A stretch of DNA of 53,216 nucleotides from Sideroxyarcus sp045866275 (GCA_045866275.1 BAAFRX010000016.1:1-53216); one strand, 5' to 3'. Shown: positions 16,709 through 25,776, counted from the first letter of the stretch. Made by a program: numbers and translations. Notes: generated by a model not told the origin, from the sequence alone.

Positions 16709-18196
16709 CTAGCGGTGGTTCTGGGCGTCGAGCCCGTCCAGCACCATCTCGGCCGCGCGCAGTACCGCGCGCGCCTTGTTCTGTGTCTCCATCCACTCGC
16801 TGTCGGGATTGGAGTCGGCGACGATGCCTGCGCCCGCCTGCACATAAAGTGTCTTGTCTTTCACCACGGCGGTGCGCAGCGCGATGGCGACATCCATGTC
16901 GCCATTGAAGCCGAGGTAGCCGACCGCACCCGCGTAGATTCCGCGCTTGGAAGGCTCCAGTTCGTCAATGATCTCCATCGCGCGCACTTTCGCCGCGCCG
17001 CTCACGGTGCCGGCGGGAAAGGTGGCCTTCAGTACGTCCATCGCATCCAGACCTTGTTTCAGTTTGGCTTCCACGTTGGACACGATGTGCATCACGTGCG
17101 AGTAACGCTCGATGACCATCTTGTCGGTGAGCTTGACCGTGCCGTGCTCGGCGACGCGACCGATGTCGTTGCGTCCGAGGTCGATCAGCATCAGGTGTTC
17201 CGCCAGCTCCTTGGGATCGGCCAGCAGTTCCTTTGCCAGTTCGGCATCCTGCTGCGGCGTCTTGCCGCGCGGCCGCGTGCCGGCGATGGGACGCACGGTG
17301 ACCGTGTCGTTTTCCAGCCGCACCAGGATCTCCGGAGAGGAGCCGACCACGTGATGGTCGCCCATGTCGTAGTAGAACAGGTAGGGCGAGGGATTGATGC
17401 TGCGCAGTGCGCGGTACAACGACAGCGGCGATGCAGGGAAAGGTTGCGCCATGCGTTGCGACAACACCACCTGCATGATGTCGCCGTCGAAGATGTAACG
17501 CTTGGATTTTTCGACGGCGGCCTTGAAGGCGGCCTCGCCGAACTCCGACTTGGCTTCCTGGCGGCGCAACTGCGCCGCTTGCGGAATCTGTACTGGCTGG
17601 CGCAAGGCATGTTGCAGGTCGTCCAGCCGTTGCAGTGCGGCGTGGTAGGCATCGGCCTCCACCGGATCGGCATACACGATGAAGGTGAGCGTGCCGGACA
17701 GGTTGTCCACCACCGCCAGTTGCTCGGTCAGCATCAGCAGGATGTCGGGCGTGCCCAACGTGTCCGGTTTCTGCGTTTTGGCCAGGCGCGGCTCGATGTA
17801 ACGTACGGTGTCGTAGCCGAAATAACCCGCCAGTCCGCCGGTGAAGCGCGGCAGGCCGGACAGCGGCGCGACCTTGAAGCGTTTTTGGTAATCGCTGATA
17901 AAGTCCAGCGGATTCTCTGCTTGCTGAGTCGTTTCACCTTGCGGTGTATTCAGCGTGACTGCATTGCCGCGCACGCTGATGCGCGTGCTGGCCGGCAGGC
18001 CGATGAAGGAATAGCGCCCGAAACGTTCGCCGCCCTGCACCGATTCCAGCAGGTAGGAGAAGGGCTGGTTGGCCAGCTTGAGGTAGAGCGAGAGCGGTGT
18101 ATCGAGATCGGCGAAAGTCTCCGCGACCAGTGGAATGCGGTTGTAGCCCTGTTTGGCCAGTGCCTGGAATTCCTGTTCTGAAATGGGATGCAACAT
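16709..18196 (-). CDS. trpE: Anthranilate synthase component I
   Basis: 495 residues. It converts chorismate to anthranilate with ammonia from TrpG. The chorismate-binding domain shows FDGDIMQVVLSQR, RPIAGTRPRGKTPQQD, LIDLGRNDIGRV and GGVSGAAK-type segment TVSGAAKVRAMEIID. The N-terminal domain contains LLESVQGGERFGRYSFIG, which carries the LLES element of the tryptophan feedback site, so inhibition by tryptophan is likely. The ATG at 18196 has AGGAGG with 6-nt spacing; the longer frame runs into a palindromic repeat and is spurious. No leader peptide with tandem Trp codons was seen upstream. Confidence 0.97.
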   Translation of the reverse strand: MLHPISEQEFQALAKQGYNRIPLVAETFADLDTPLSLYLKLANQPFSYLLESVQGGERFGRYSFIGLPASTRISVRGNAVTLNTPQGETTQQAENPLDFISDYQKRFKVAPLSGLPRFTGGLAGYFGYDTVRYIEPRLAKTQKPDTLGTPDILLMLTEQLAVVDNLSGTLTFIVYADPVEADAYHAALQRLDDLQHALRQPVQIPQAAQLRRQEAKSEFGEAAFKAAVEKSKRYIFDGDIMQVVLSQRMAQPFPASPLSLYRALRSINPSPYLFYYDMGDHHVVGSSPEILVRLENDTVTVRPIAGTRPRGKTPQQDAELAKELLADPKELAEHLMLIDLGRNDIGRVAEHGTVKLTDKMVIERYSHVMHIVSNVEAKLKQGLDAMDVLKATFPAGTVSGAAKVRAMEIIDELEPSKRGIYAGAVGYLGFNGDMDVAIALRTAVVKDKTLYVQAGAGIVADSNPDSEWMETQNKARAVLRAAEMVLDGLDAQNHR

Positions 18197-18215
18197 GAAA
18201 AACCTCCTGGGAATT

Positions 18216-18270
18216 TGTAGGTCGGGTTTTAACCCGACAAGCTGTCTGTCGGACTGAAGTCCGACCCACA
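18216..18270. repeat. Mixed palindrome pair (GGGTTTTAACCC and GGACTGAAGTCC types)
   Basis: GTAGGTCGGGTTTTAACCCG at 18217-18236 faces GTCGGACTGAAGTCCGACCC at 18248-18267. One member of each palindrome kind forms a pair with outer TGTRGG/CCCACA ends. It lies between gph and the trpE ribosome site. Confidence 0.92.
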
Positions 18271-18309
18271 AGTCAGCACCATCGCCAATAGAGGTTATTC
18301 GATTTCATG

Positions 18310-18996
18310 TCAGGCTCGCTGTATGAGAGGCAACACACCGGTCAGATCGGGGATGACGGCATCCACGTTCAAGGTTTCGACCGGTTCGCCGTGATTGTAG
18401 CCGTAAGGCACGCAGAGGATGGGGCAACCCGCAGACCGTGCAGCCTGTGCATCGCTCAATGAGTCGCCGACCAGCAGCAGATGTTCGATCGCGCAGCCGA
18501 AGAATTTGGCCGCGTGCAACAGCGGCAGCGGGTGCGGCTTCTTCTCCGGCAGGGTATCGCCGGCCAACACGATCTCGAAATACGGTGCGAGGCCAGAGGC
18601 TTTCAGGACCGGATCGGTGTAGCGCATCACTTTGTTGGTGATGCAACCGAGGCGGAAGCCCGCGGCCTTCATCGCATCCAGCCCTTGCACCACATTGGCG
18701 AATGGCTTGCTCGTGCACGCCAGCTCGGTGTAGTGCTTCTCAAAGATAGGCAATGCCTTGTCGAACAGCGCGCCTTCCGGCTCGGCATACATGTCGCCCG
18801 TGAGCGCACGTTTTACCAGCCAGTGGATGCCGTTGCCGATGTAGCTCATCAACAGGTCTTGCGACACGGGCGCACGTCCCATGTCGCGTAGCATGCGGTT
18901 GGCCGATTCGGCCAACTCTGGCGCGGTATGCAGCAGCGTACCGTCCAGATCGATGACGATGGCCGAGATGGGCAGCGGGAACTGCTTGAAATCCAT
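18310..18996 (-). CDS. gph: Phosphoglycolate phosphatase (HAD superfamily)
   Basis: 228 residues. It removes phosphate from 2-phosphoglycolate, which arises from DNA repair and from Rubisco oxygenation. HAD motif I is VIDLDGTLLHTAPEL (nucleophile Asp), motif II lies near CITNKV, motif III contains KKPHPLPLL, and motif IV is LLLVGDSLSDAQAA. A helical cap domain sits between motifs I and II, giving the usual Gph length. Its ATG overlaps the rpe stop by one base, a conserved rpe-gph order seen in many proteobacteria. trpE follows after 113 bp, often as part of an rpe-gph-trpE cluster. Confidence 0.93.
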   Translation of the reverse strand: MDFKQFPLPISAIVIDLDGTLLHTAPELAESANRMLRDMGRAPVSQDLLMSYIGNGIHWLVKRALTGDMYAEPEGALFDKALPIFEKHYTELACTSKPFANVVQGLDAMKAAGFRLGCITNKVMRYTDPVLKASGLAPYFEIVLAGDTLPEKKPHPLPLLHAAKFFGCAIEHLLLVGDSLSDAQAARSAGCPILCVPYGYNHGEPVETLNVDAVIPDLTGVLPLIQRA

Positions 18997-19685
18997 TACT
19001 TCTTGGCTTTGGCCAACTCGGCGCGCAATTCGCCAATGATCGTGTTGTAGCGGTTGCTGTCCTTGTCATTGCGTTTGCTGAACACGGCGGAACCTGCCAC
19101 GAACGTGTTCACGCCCGCTTCGGCCACCTCGCGGATATTGGCCGGGCCAACGCCGCCGTCGATCTCCAGACGGCAGTTGTATTTTCCGGCATCGATCATC
19201 TTGCGTACGGCGCGTGCCTTGTCCAGCACGTAGGGGATGAATTTCTGCCCGCCGAAGCCGGGGTTGACCGACATCAGCAGAACCATGTCGAGCTTGGGCA
19301 GCGTGTACTCCAGCACGTCCAACGGCGTGGCCGGGTTGAACACCAGTCCGGCCTTGCAGCCGCTTTCCTTGATCAGGCCGATGGTGCGGTCGATGTGCTC
19401 CGAGGCTTCCGGGTGGAAGGTGATGTAGGTGGCGCCCGCCTTGGCGAAGTCGGGGATGATGCGGTCCACGGGTTTGACCATCAGATGCACGTCGATCGGC
19501 GCGGTGACGCCGTGTTTGCGCAGCGCCTCGCACACCAGCGGACCGATGGTCAGGTTGGGCACATAATGGTTGTCCATCACGTCGAAGTGGACGATGTCGG
19601 CACCGGAAGCCAGCACGTCATCGACTTCTTCGCCGAGGCGGGCGAAATTGGCGGAAAGAATCGAAGGGGCAATCTGGTAGTCCAT
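18996..19685 (-). CDS. rpe: Ribulose-phosphate 3-epimerase
   Basis: 229 residues, a TIM-barrel enzyme that interconverts ribulose-5-phosphate and xylulose-5-phosphate in the pentose phosphate or Calvin cycle. Seen: APSILSANFARLGEEVDDVL, the metal and substrate residues in HFDVMDNHYVPNLTIGP, DVHLMVKPVDRII, SVNPGFGGQKFI and EIDGGVGPANI. GAGG precedes the ATG. It is divergent from apaG and heads the rpe-gph-trpEGD-relA run. Confidence 0.97.
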   Translation of the reverse strand: MDYQIAPSILSANFARLGEEVDDVLASGADIVHFDVMDNHYVPNLTIGPLVCEALRKHGVTAPIDVHLMVKPVDRIIPDFAKAGATYITFHPEASEHIDRTIGLIKESGCKAGLVFNPATPLDVLEYTLPKLDMVLLMSVNPGFGGQKFIPYVLDKARAVRKMIDAGKYNCRLEIDGGVGPANIREVAEAGVNTFVAGSAVFSKRNDKDSNRYNTIIGELRAELAKAKK

Positions 19686-19791
19686 GGTTTGATCCTCGAG
19701 AGTTTGAAATTTGGACGTTCATTCTAACCGAAACTCCGCGTTATTCGCTGTGCAGCTTGTCATGCCGGACAAAATACGGTGAAATGCCGCG

Positions 19792-20175
19792 ATGCAAGAT
19801 TCCTCACTCTATCGTGTCCACGTAGCTGTCCAGGTGCGCTATCTGGCCGAACAGTCGGACGAGGCAGATAACCGGTTTGTCTTCGCCTACACGATCACCC
19901 TGACCAATGAAGGCGAGCATCCGGTCCAATTGCTCAGCCGGCACTGGATCATCACCGATTCCAACAACCATGTGCAGGAAGTCAGAGGCAAGGGCGTGGT
20001 TGGCGAACAACCCGTCATCAATCCGGGGCAGGGCTTCGAGTACACCAGCGGCACCGTGCTGGCGACGCAGGTGGGCACCATGTCCGGCAGCTATCGGATG
20101 CAGGTTGTATCGGGCGGCGAATTCGACGTGGCGGTGCCGCAATTCGTGTTGAGCGTACCGCGCACTCTGCATTGA
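19792..20175 (+). CDS. apaG: ApaG domain protein
   Basis: 127 residues, an ApaG immunoglobulin-like beta-sandwich protein: FVFAYTITLTNEGEHPVQLL, SRHWIITDSNNHVQEVRGKG, VVGEQPVINPGQGFEYTSG and the GSYRM segment. The family has been linked to Co/Mg resistance in Salmonella, but the molecular role is not settled. It is followed at once by mltA; the ATG of mltA is 2 nt past its stop, so both are probably co-transcribed. This order (apaG-mltA) occurs in other betaproteobacteria. Confidence 0.95.
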   Translation: MQDSSLYRVHVAVQVRYLAEQSDEADNRFVFAYTITLTNEGEHPVQLLSRHWIITDSNNHVQEVRGKGVVGEQPVINPGQGFEYTSGTVLATQVGTMSGSYRMQVVSGGEFDVAVPQFVLSVPRTLH

Positions 20176-20177
20176 GC

Positions 20178-21344
20178 ATGAAGCCGTCCATCCTGCGTTC
20201 CGCCCTGCTTGTGTTTTGGATGAGTGTCTGGCTTGCGGCCTGCCAGACGCCCCCGCCCAAAGCGCCGGTGCTCCCGGTGGGCAAGCCCTCCCCCGATTAT
20301 CTGCTGGCCAGTTGGGCTGACCTGCCGGACTGGCTGGCGCAAGACTTGACCGCTTCGTGGCCGGCGTTGCAGCAGTCTTGCAACGCGCTGCGTCTGAAAA
20401 CCAACTGGTTGCCGATCTGCGCCGCTGCCGCCGAGATCGCTGCCGACGATGCGATGGCGCAGCGCACCTTTTACGAACAATGGTTCACGCCCTACAAGGT
20501 GCTCAATCCGGATGGCAGCGACAGCGGCCTCATCACCGGTTATTACGAGCCGCTGCTGCTGGGCAGCCGCAAGCGCAGCCAGCGTTTTGCCTATCCGCTG
20601 TATGCGCCGCCGGACGACATGCTGGAAGTCGATCTGGGCGAGCTCTATCCGCAAATTCGCGGCAACATCGTGCGTGCCCGCCTGCAAGGCAAACGTGTCG
20701 TTCCTTATTTCAATCGCGCCGAAATAGACGCCGGGCAGGCGCCCGCCCTGCGCGGGCGCGAACTGTTCTGGGTGGAAGACCCGGTCGAGCTGTTCTTCCT
20801 GCAAATTCAAGGCTCCGGGCGCATCCAGCTTGAAGACGGCTCCTATGCCAAGATCGGTTATGCCGAACAGAACGGCCATCCTTATGCCTCCATCGGCAGA
20901 CGATTGATCGACATGGGCGAGCTCTTGCCGGAGCAGGCCTCGATGCAGGGCATCAAGAATTGGGTGGAGAAAAATCCGGAACGGATGGAGGTGTTGCTCG
21001 GCCACAATCCCAGTTATGTCTTTTTCCGCGAGCTGCCCGATTCGCTGTCCGGGCCGCTCGGCGCGCTGGGCGTGCCGTTGACCAATGAATACAGCATCGC
21101 GGTTGACCGGCGCAGCATTCCGCTCGGCGTCCCGGTATTCCTTGCTACCACGCAACCGAACAGCAGCGATCCGCTCAACCGCCTGGTCTTCGCGCAGGAT
21201 ACCGGCGGCGCGATCAAGGGAGCGGTGCGTGCCGATTTCTTCTGGGGCTTAGGCGAACTGGCCGGGCACCAAGCCGGGCGCATGAAACAAAGCGGACGCC
21301 TGTGGATCCTGTTTCCCAAGGGGGCCGAACCCCCGCTGAACTGA
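20178..21344 (+). CDS. mltA: Membrane-bound lytic murein transglycosylase A
   Basis: 388 residues. An outer-membrane lipoprotein that cleaves peptidoglycan glycan strands to 1,6-anhydro ends. The N-terminus is a lipoprotein signal with lipobox LAAC (Cys near 22). The MltA barrel shows GLITGYYEPLLLGSRKRS and FFLQIQGSGRIQLEDG; the 3D region carries the catalytic Asp in LVFAQDTGGAIKGAVRADFF followed by WGLG. Both domains are complete. I use the ATG at 20178 rather than the TTG two codons earlier. The product, anhydro-MurNAc, is the substrate of AnmK encoded at 48.8-49.9 kb. Confidence 0.95.
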   Translation: MKPSILRSALLVFWMSVWLAACQTPPPKAPVLPVGKPSPDYLLASWADLPDWLAQDLTASWPALQQSCNALRLKTNWLPICAAAAEIAADDAMAQRTFYEQWFTPYKVLNPDGSDSGLITGYYEPLLLGSRKRSQRFAYPLYAPPDDMLEVDLGELYPQIRGNIVRARLQGKRVVPYFNRAEIDAGQAPALRGRELFWVEDPVELFFLQIQGSGRIQLEDGSYAKIGYAEQNGHPYASIGRRLIDMGELLPEQASMQGIKNWVEKNPERMEVLLGHNPSYVFFRELPDSLSGPLGALGVPLTNEYSIAVDRRSIPLGVPVFLATTQPNSSDPLNRLVFAQDTGGAIKGAVRADFFWGLGELAGHQAGRMKQSGRLWILFPKGAEPPLN

Positions 21345-21389
21345 TCGGCATGTTTCCATCGGCAAGGCCTGAATGACCTTGCCCTGCAA

Positions 21390-21782
21390 TCACAGAGCCA
21401 GTGCGATCACAGCATAACGGGCGAGCTTGCCCATGGCCATGAATAGCGCCGCGTGCCACGGATTCAGGCGCAACCAGCCCGTCGCGAGGCATAACGCGTC
21501 GCCGATGAAGGGCAGCCAGGCCAGCAGCAGCACGGGCGTGCCGTAGCGCCGCACTTTCTCCACCTGCTTGAGTTGCTGGGTCTGCGGCAGCAGCCAGCCC
21601 ATGCCGAAACTGACCATCCCCCCCAGCGTGTTGCCGAGCGTGGCGAGCGCGAGCGTGAGCCAGAACGTTTCGGGGTAAGCCTTGAGCACCACGAACAGCA
21701 CCGCTTCTGAACCGCCGGGCAGCAAGGTGGCGGCCAGGAAACTGCTGAAGAAAAGAGAGGCGAGGCTGGCGGTTTCAGTCAT
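21390..21782 (-). CDS. yqaA: YqaA-type inner-membrane protein (DedA/VTT-like)
   Basis: 130 residues, mostly hydrophobic, with helices near residues 5-30, 38-60, 80-105 and 108-128. The motif LPGGSEAVLFVVLKAYPETF and GNTLGGMVSFGMGWLLP fit the YqaA branch of the SNARE-associated/VTT family; the family includes lipid scramblase-like proteins, but YqaA itself is uncharacterised. The frame open upstream of 21782 is made of palindromic repeat and is not coding. Symbol assigned by family resemblance. Confidence 0.85.
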   Translation of the reverse strand: MTETASLASLFFSSFLAATLLPGGSEAVLFVVLKAYPETFWLTLALATLGNTLGGMVSFGMGWLLPQTQQLKQVEKVRRYGTPVLLLAWLPFIGDALCLATGWLRLNPWHAALFMAMGKLARYAVIALAL

Positions 21783-21786
21783 GGGT

Positions 21787-21857
21787 TGTGGGTCGGACTT
21801 TAGTCCGACGGGGTGCTTTGCATCCCTTTGTGCTGTCGGACTAAAGTCCGACCCACA
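21787..21857. repeat. Palindrome pair, variant GTCGGACTTTAGTCCGAC
   Basis: TGTGGGTCGGACTTTAGTCC at 21787 faces its exact complement ending at 21857, spaced by 22 bp. The loop bases differ from the main type (TT for TC) and both members carry the matching change, as expected if the pair is kept by duplication or by pairing. It lies between yqaA and the DUF4197 gene. Confidence 0.93.
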
Positions 21858-21887
21858 CAACGACTTAACGACTGACGCAGCAATTGG

Positions 21888-22652
21888 TCACTGGCCGCGC
21901 AGCACGGCGAACACCTTCCGCGCCAGATCGCCGGTCGCCTGCAGCGGATGGGCGCGAATCTTCTTTTCTTCCGCCGCCATCATCAGGAACAGGCCGTCCA
22001 GCGCCTTGCGCGTGATGTAGTCGTCGAGGTGCGCGTCCTGTTCATCGACCAGTCCCAGCTTCACGCCCTTGCCCGCGAAGCGGTCGTAGGCCCGGGCGAG
22101 GCTGACTTTCTCCATAGACTGCACCACGACAGGTTTGAATTTTCCGGAGAGCGCAGCTTCGGTGCTGTGGCGGAAGAATTGCGTGGCGGCATCGTCCTTG
22201 CCGAGCAGGATGTTCTTCGCATCCGTCACGGTCATGTTCTTCACCGCACCGAGCAGCAGCGTCCTGGCTTCCGGCACGGCGGCTTCGGCGGCGTGGTTCA
22301 TCGCGGCAATCAGTTCATCGGAATATTTTCCCAAGCCGACCCTGCGCAGGGCGCGATCCGCTTTTTGCAGATTCTCCGGCAGCGGGATGCGCACCTTGGC
22401 GTTGTCCAGGTAACCGTTCTTCTTGGACAGATTCCTGACAGCAATTTCCGCGCCTTGATTGAGCGCCTGTTTGAGGCTGGAGACCTGTTCCTGCGTGCTG
22501 AACCGGTCCAGCCCTGACGCGGCGGGAGCTGCCGCGTGTTGTGCCGATGGCGGGTTCAACGCGTCGAGTTTTCCCTTGAGGTCGCCGAGATTGAAGGCGC
22601 CGCAGGGGGTGCTCAACGCAAGCAATAGCGGCACACTCCAGTAACGCCTCAT
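21888..22652 (-). CDS. DUF4197 family periplasmic protein
   Basis: 254 residues. The signal peptide MRRYWSVPLLLALSTPCGAF would direct it to the periplasm. A linker rich in Ala and Pro follows, then the DUF4197 body: LKQALNQGAEIAVRNLSKKN, VRIPLPENLQKADRALRRVG, LLLGAVKNMTVTDAKNILLG and ATQFFRHSTEAAL. The function of the family is unknown. The ATG overlaps the lpdA stop by 4 bases (ATGA), so it is translated with lpdA, a link I cannot explain. An in-frame extension upstream lies within lpdA and is not coding. Confidence 0.88.
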   Translation of the reverse strand: MRRYWSVPLLLALSTPCGAFNLGDLKGKLDALNPPSAQHAAAPAASGLDRFSTQEQVSSLKQALNQGAEIAVRNLSKKNGYLDNAKVRIPLPENLQKADRALRRVGLGKYSDELIAAMNHAAEAAVPEARTLLLGAVKNMTVTDAKNILLGKDDAATQFFRHSTEAALSGKFKPVVVQSMEKVSLARAYDRFAGKGVKLGLVDEQDAHLDDYITRKALDGLFLMMAAEEKKIRAHPLQATGDLARKVFAVLRGQ

Positions 22653-24418
22653 TTTTTGCGCGGCGGCAGCAGGTCGGTGATGGTTCCTTCCGCCATTTCG
22701 GCGGCGAAGCACAGCGTTTCCGACAGCGTCGGGTGCGGGTGGATGGTGAGGCCGAGGTCTTCCATGTCCGCGCCCATCTCCAGTGCCAGCACCGCTTCGG
22801 CGATGAGTTCGCCCGCGTTCACGCCGACGATGCCCATGCCGAGGATGCGGCGTGATTCGGGATCGAGCAGCACCTTGGTCGAACCTGCCTCGGCATCCAT
22901 CGCCAGCGCCCGACCGGAGGCGGCCCACGGGAAGCTGCCCTTTTCGTAGGCGATGCTACGGGCTTTCGCTTCGGTCTCGGTCAGCCCCATCCACGCCACT
23001 TCGGGGTCGGTGTAGGCCACCGAAGGAATCGTCAGCGGCTCGAAGAAGGCCTTGTGTCCGGCGATGTTCTCCGCCGCCACCTTGCCTTCGTGCACCGCCT
23101 TGTGCGCCAGCATCGGGTTGCCCACGATGTCGCCGATGGCGTAGATGTGCGGCACGTTGGTGCGCATCTGCTTGTCCACCGGGATGAAGCCGCGCTCGTT
23201 GACCGTCACGCCTGCCGCTTCCGCAGCGATGAGGCGGCCGTTCGGGCTGCGGCCTACCGCCATCAGTACGCGGTCGTAGAGTTGGGGTTCGGCCGGTGCC
23301 TGTTCGCCTTCGAAGGTGACCAGCAGGCCTTTCTTCTGCGCTTCGATCTTCGTCACCTTGGTCTTCAGCATGATCGCTTCGTAGCGCTTGGCGATGCGCG
23401 TGTGCAGCGGCTTCACCATATCCTTGTCCGCGCCGGGCATGATCTGATCCATCAGTTCGACCACGGAAATCTTCGCGCCCAGCGCGTCATACACCGTCGC
23501 CATCTCCAGGCCGATGATGCCGCCGCCGATCACCAGCATGCGTTTGGGCACATCTTGCAGTGCCAGCGCGCCGGTGGAATCGATGATGCGCGGATCGTCA
23601 TAGGGGAAGCCGGGGATGCGCGCCACGCTCGAACCCGCTGCGATGATGGCGTTGTCGAAGGTGACGATCTTTTCGCCTTCCGCCGTTTGTACGGCGAGCG
23701 AATTGGGCGAAGTGAATTTCGCCGTGCCGCGCACCACCTGCACCTTGCGTTGTCTGGCGAGGCCGGCCAGGCCGCCGGTGAGCTTGCCCACCACGCTTTC
23801 CTTCCAGGTGCGGATGGCGTCGATGTCGATTTTTGGCTTGGCAAACGAGACGCCGTGATGGCCCACTTCTTCCGCCTCGCTGATGACCTTGGCCACATGC
23901 AGCAGCGCCTTGGACGGGATGCAGCCCACGTTCAGACATACGCCGCCGAGCGAGGCGTGCTTCTCGATCAGCAGCACCTGCTTGCCGAGATCGGCCGCGC
24001 GGAAAGCGGCGGTGTAGCCGCCGGGGCCGGCACCCAGGACGACGACTTCGGCATGGAGATCGCCTTTGGCCGCCGGGGCGGCGGATGTTGGTGCGACCTG
24101 CGCTGTGGCGGCGACCGAAGCGGCGGCAGGTGCTGCTGCCTGCGGAGCTGGTGCGGTATGGGTGGGTGCGGGCGCAGCCGCGCTGCTCTCCAGCAACAGG
24201 ATGACGGAGCCTTCGGATACCTTGTCCCCCAGCTTGACCTTCATCTCTTTCACCACTCCGGCGCTGGGCGAGGGCACATCCATCGTCGCCTTGTCGGTCT
24301 CCAGCGTGATCAGCGCCTGTTCCTTCTCCACCGTGTCGCCAGCCTTGACCGCGATTTCGATGACCGCCACGCCCTTGAATCCGCCGATGTCCGGTACTTT
24401 GATTTCGACTGTGCTCAT
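22649..24418 (-). CDS. lpdA: Dihydrolipoyl dehydrogenase with N-terminal lipoyl domain
   Basis: 589 residues. It reoxidises dihydrolipoamide of 2-oxoacid dehydrogenase complexes with NAD+. Residues 1-80 are a lipoyl domain with the lipoylation motif ETDKATMDVPSP; an Ala/Pro linker (80-115) follows; then the disulfide reductase with VVLGAGPGGYTAAFRAADLG, redox disulfide GGVCLNVGCIPSKALLHV, MLVIGGGIIGLEMATVYDAL, and the C-terminal HPHPTLSET base motif. The fused lipoyl domain is typical of the pyruvate dehydrogenase E3 in betaproteobacteria. No aceE or aceF is adjacent; a palindrome pair and proA lie upstream instead. Confidence 0.95.
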   Translation of the reverse strand: MSTVEIKVPDIGGFKGVAVIEIAVKAGDTVEKEQALITLETDKATMDVPSPSAGVVKEMKVKLGDKVSEGSVILLLESSAAAPAPTHTAPAPQAAAPAAASVAATAQVAPTSAAPAAKGDLHAEVVVLGAGPGGYTAAFRAADLGKQVLLIEKHASLGGVCLNVGCIPSKALLHVAKVISEAEEVGHHGVSFAKPKIDIDAIRTWKESVVGKLTGGLAGLARQRKVQVVRGTAKFTSPNSLAVQTAEGEKIVTFDNAIIAAGSSVARIPGFPYDDPRIIDSTGALALQDVPKRMLVIGGGIIGLEMATVYDALGAKISVVELMDQIMPGADKDMVKPLHTRIAKRYEAIMLKTKVTKIEAQKKGLLVTFEGEQAPAEPQLYDRVLMAVGRSPNGRLIAAEAAGVTVNERGFIPVDKQMRTNVPHIYAIGDIVGNPMLAHKAVHEGKVAAENIAGHKAFFEPLTIPSVAYTDPEVAWMGLTETEAKARSIAYEKGSFPWAASGRALAMDAEAGSTKVLLDPESRRILGMGIVGVNAGELIAEAVLALEMGADMEDLGLTIHPHPTLSETLCFAAEMAEGTITDLLPPRKK

Positions 24419-24441
24419 ATTTTCTGCTCCGTTCTGGTTTG

Positions 24442-24505
24442 TGTGGGTCGGGTTTCAACCCGACGATTTTTATTATGCTGCTGTCGGGGTGAAGCCCTAT
24501 CTACA
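24442..24505. repeat. Palindrome pair, GGGTTTCAACCC type, second arm decayed
   Basis: TGTGGGTCGGGTTTCAACCC at 24442 is intact. The facing arm reads GTCGGGGTGAAGCCCTATCT and has several changes. The proA stop codon (24501-24503) falls inside this decayed arm. It lies between proA and lpdA. Confidence 0.85.
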
Positions 24506-25760
24506 TCCTGATTTGCCCGCTGCCGAGCACGATAAATTTCTGCGACGTCAGCCCTTCCAGTCCGACCGGCCCGCGCGCGTGGATCTTGTCGGTGGAGATA
24601 CCGATCTCCGCGCCCAGGCCGTACTCGAAACCGTCGGCGAAGCGCGTCGAGGCGTTCACCATCACGCTGGCGGAATCCACCTCGCGCAGAAAGCGCATCG
24701 CCCTGGAATAATTTTCCGTCACGATGCTGTCGGTATGCTGCGAGCTGTAGGTGTTGATATGGCCGATGGCCTCGTCCACATTCGCCACGATGCGCACCGA
24801 GAGGATGGGCGCGAGATACTCGGTGCGCCAGTCCTCCTCGGTCGCCGCCTTCATCTGCGGGATGAGCTTGCGCGCCGCAACATCGCCGCGCAGCTCGACC
24901 CCCTTCTTCAGGTAAATGCCGCATAGCTCGGGCAACACCTGCGCGGCCACGGCCGCGTTCACCAGCAACGTCTCCATCGCGTTGCACACGCCGTAGCGGT
25001 GGGTCTTGGCGTTGTCGGCGATGCGGATGGCTTTTTTCAGGTCGGCCTCGTCGTCGATATACACGTGACAGATGCCGTCCAGATGCTTGATCACCGGAAC
25101 TTTGGCTGCCTCCGAGATGCGCGCGATCAGGCTCTTGCCGCCGCGCGGCACGATCACGTCCACATATTCCTTCATCGTAATGAGTTCACCCACGGCGGCG
25201 CGGTCGGTGGTGCTCACCACCTGCACCGCGGTCTCCGGCAGTCCCGCCTCGCGCAGGCCCTGATGCACGCAGGCGGCGATGGCCTGGTTGGAATGGAGCG
25301 CTTCGGAGCCGCCGCGCAGGATGCAGGCGTTGCCGGATTTCAAACACAGTCCGGCAGCATCCGCCGTCACGTTCGGGCGCGACTCGTAAATGATGCCAAC
25401 GACCCCGAGCGGCACACGCATCTTGCCGACCTGGATGCCGGAAGGGCGGTACTTCATGTCGGAGATTTCGCCGATGGGGTCGGGTAGCGCCGCGATCTGG
25501 CGCAGGCCTTCAGCCATGCCCTTGACGGTTTTTTCCGTGAGCGTGAGGCGATCAATCGCAGCATCGTCTAGTCCGCTGGTTCTGGCTGCCGCCACGTCTT
25601 TTGCATTTTCTGCGATGAGCTTGCCGCTGTTAAGCAGGATCGCGGTGGCAATGTTTTCCAGCGCGCGGTTCTTCGCATTGGTGTCGGCCAGCGCCATCGC
25701 GCGCGAGGCAGCCCGCGCCTGTTGGCCGACGGACTGCATATAGTCTTTAATATTTTCCAT
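24501..25760 (-). CDS. proA: Gamma-glutamyl phosphate reductase
   Basis: 419 residues. It reduces gamma-glutamyl phosphate to the semialdehyde, the second step of proline synthesis. ALDH-fold motifs are seen: KVPVIKHLDGICHVYIDDEA, the catalytic Cys in THRYGVCNAMETLLV, VIYESRPNVTADAAGLCLKS and NASTRFADGFEYGLGAEIGI. Length is normal. Its start faces trpC across a palindrome pair. proB is not in the window. The stop codon lies within a decayed repeat arm. Confidence 0.97.
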   Translation of the reverse strand: MENIKDYMQSVGQQARAASRAMALADTNAKNRALENIATAILLNSGKLIAENAKDVAAARTSGLDDAAIDRLTLTEKTVKGMAEGLRQIAALPDPIGEISDMKYRPSGIQVGKMRVPLGVVGIIYESRPNVTADAAGLCLKSGNACILRGGSEALHSNQAIAACVHQGLREAGLPETAVQVVSTTDRAAVGELITMKEYVDVIVPRGGKSLIARISEAAKVPVIKHLDGICHVYIDDEADLKKAIRIADNAKTHRYGVCNAMETLLVNAAVAAQVLPELCGIYLKKGVELRGDVAARKLIPQMKAATEEDWRTEYLAPILSVRIVANVDEAIGHINTYSSQHTDSIVTENYSRAMRFLREVDSASVMVNASTRFADGFEYGLGAEIGISTDKIHARGPVGLEGLTSQKFIVLGSGQIRM

Positions 25761-25776
25761 GCGAGCAAATTATTGG

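Noticed and set aside
16715..18181. 488-codon plus-strand frame opposite trpE
   Set aside because: Shadow frame rich in His, Gln and Arg without motifs.
21783..21860. Upstream extension of yqaA reading CGSDFSPT
   Set aside because: Encoded by the palindromic repeat; the same peptide pattern recurs wherever the repeat is translated.
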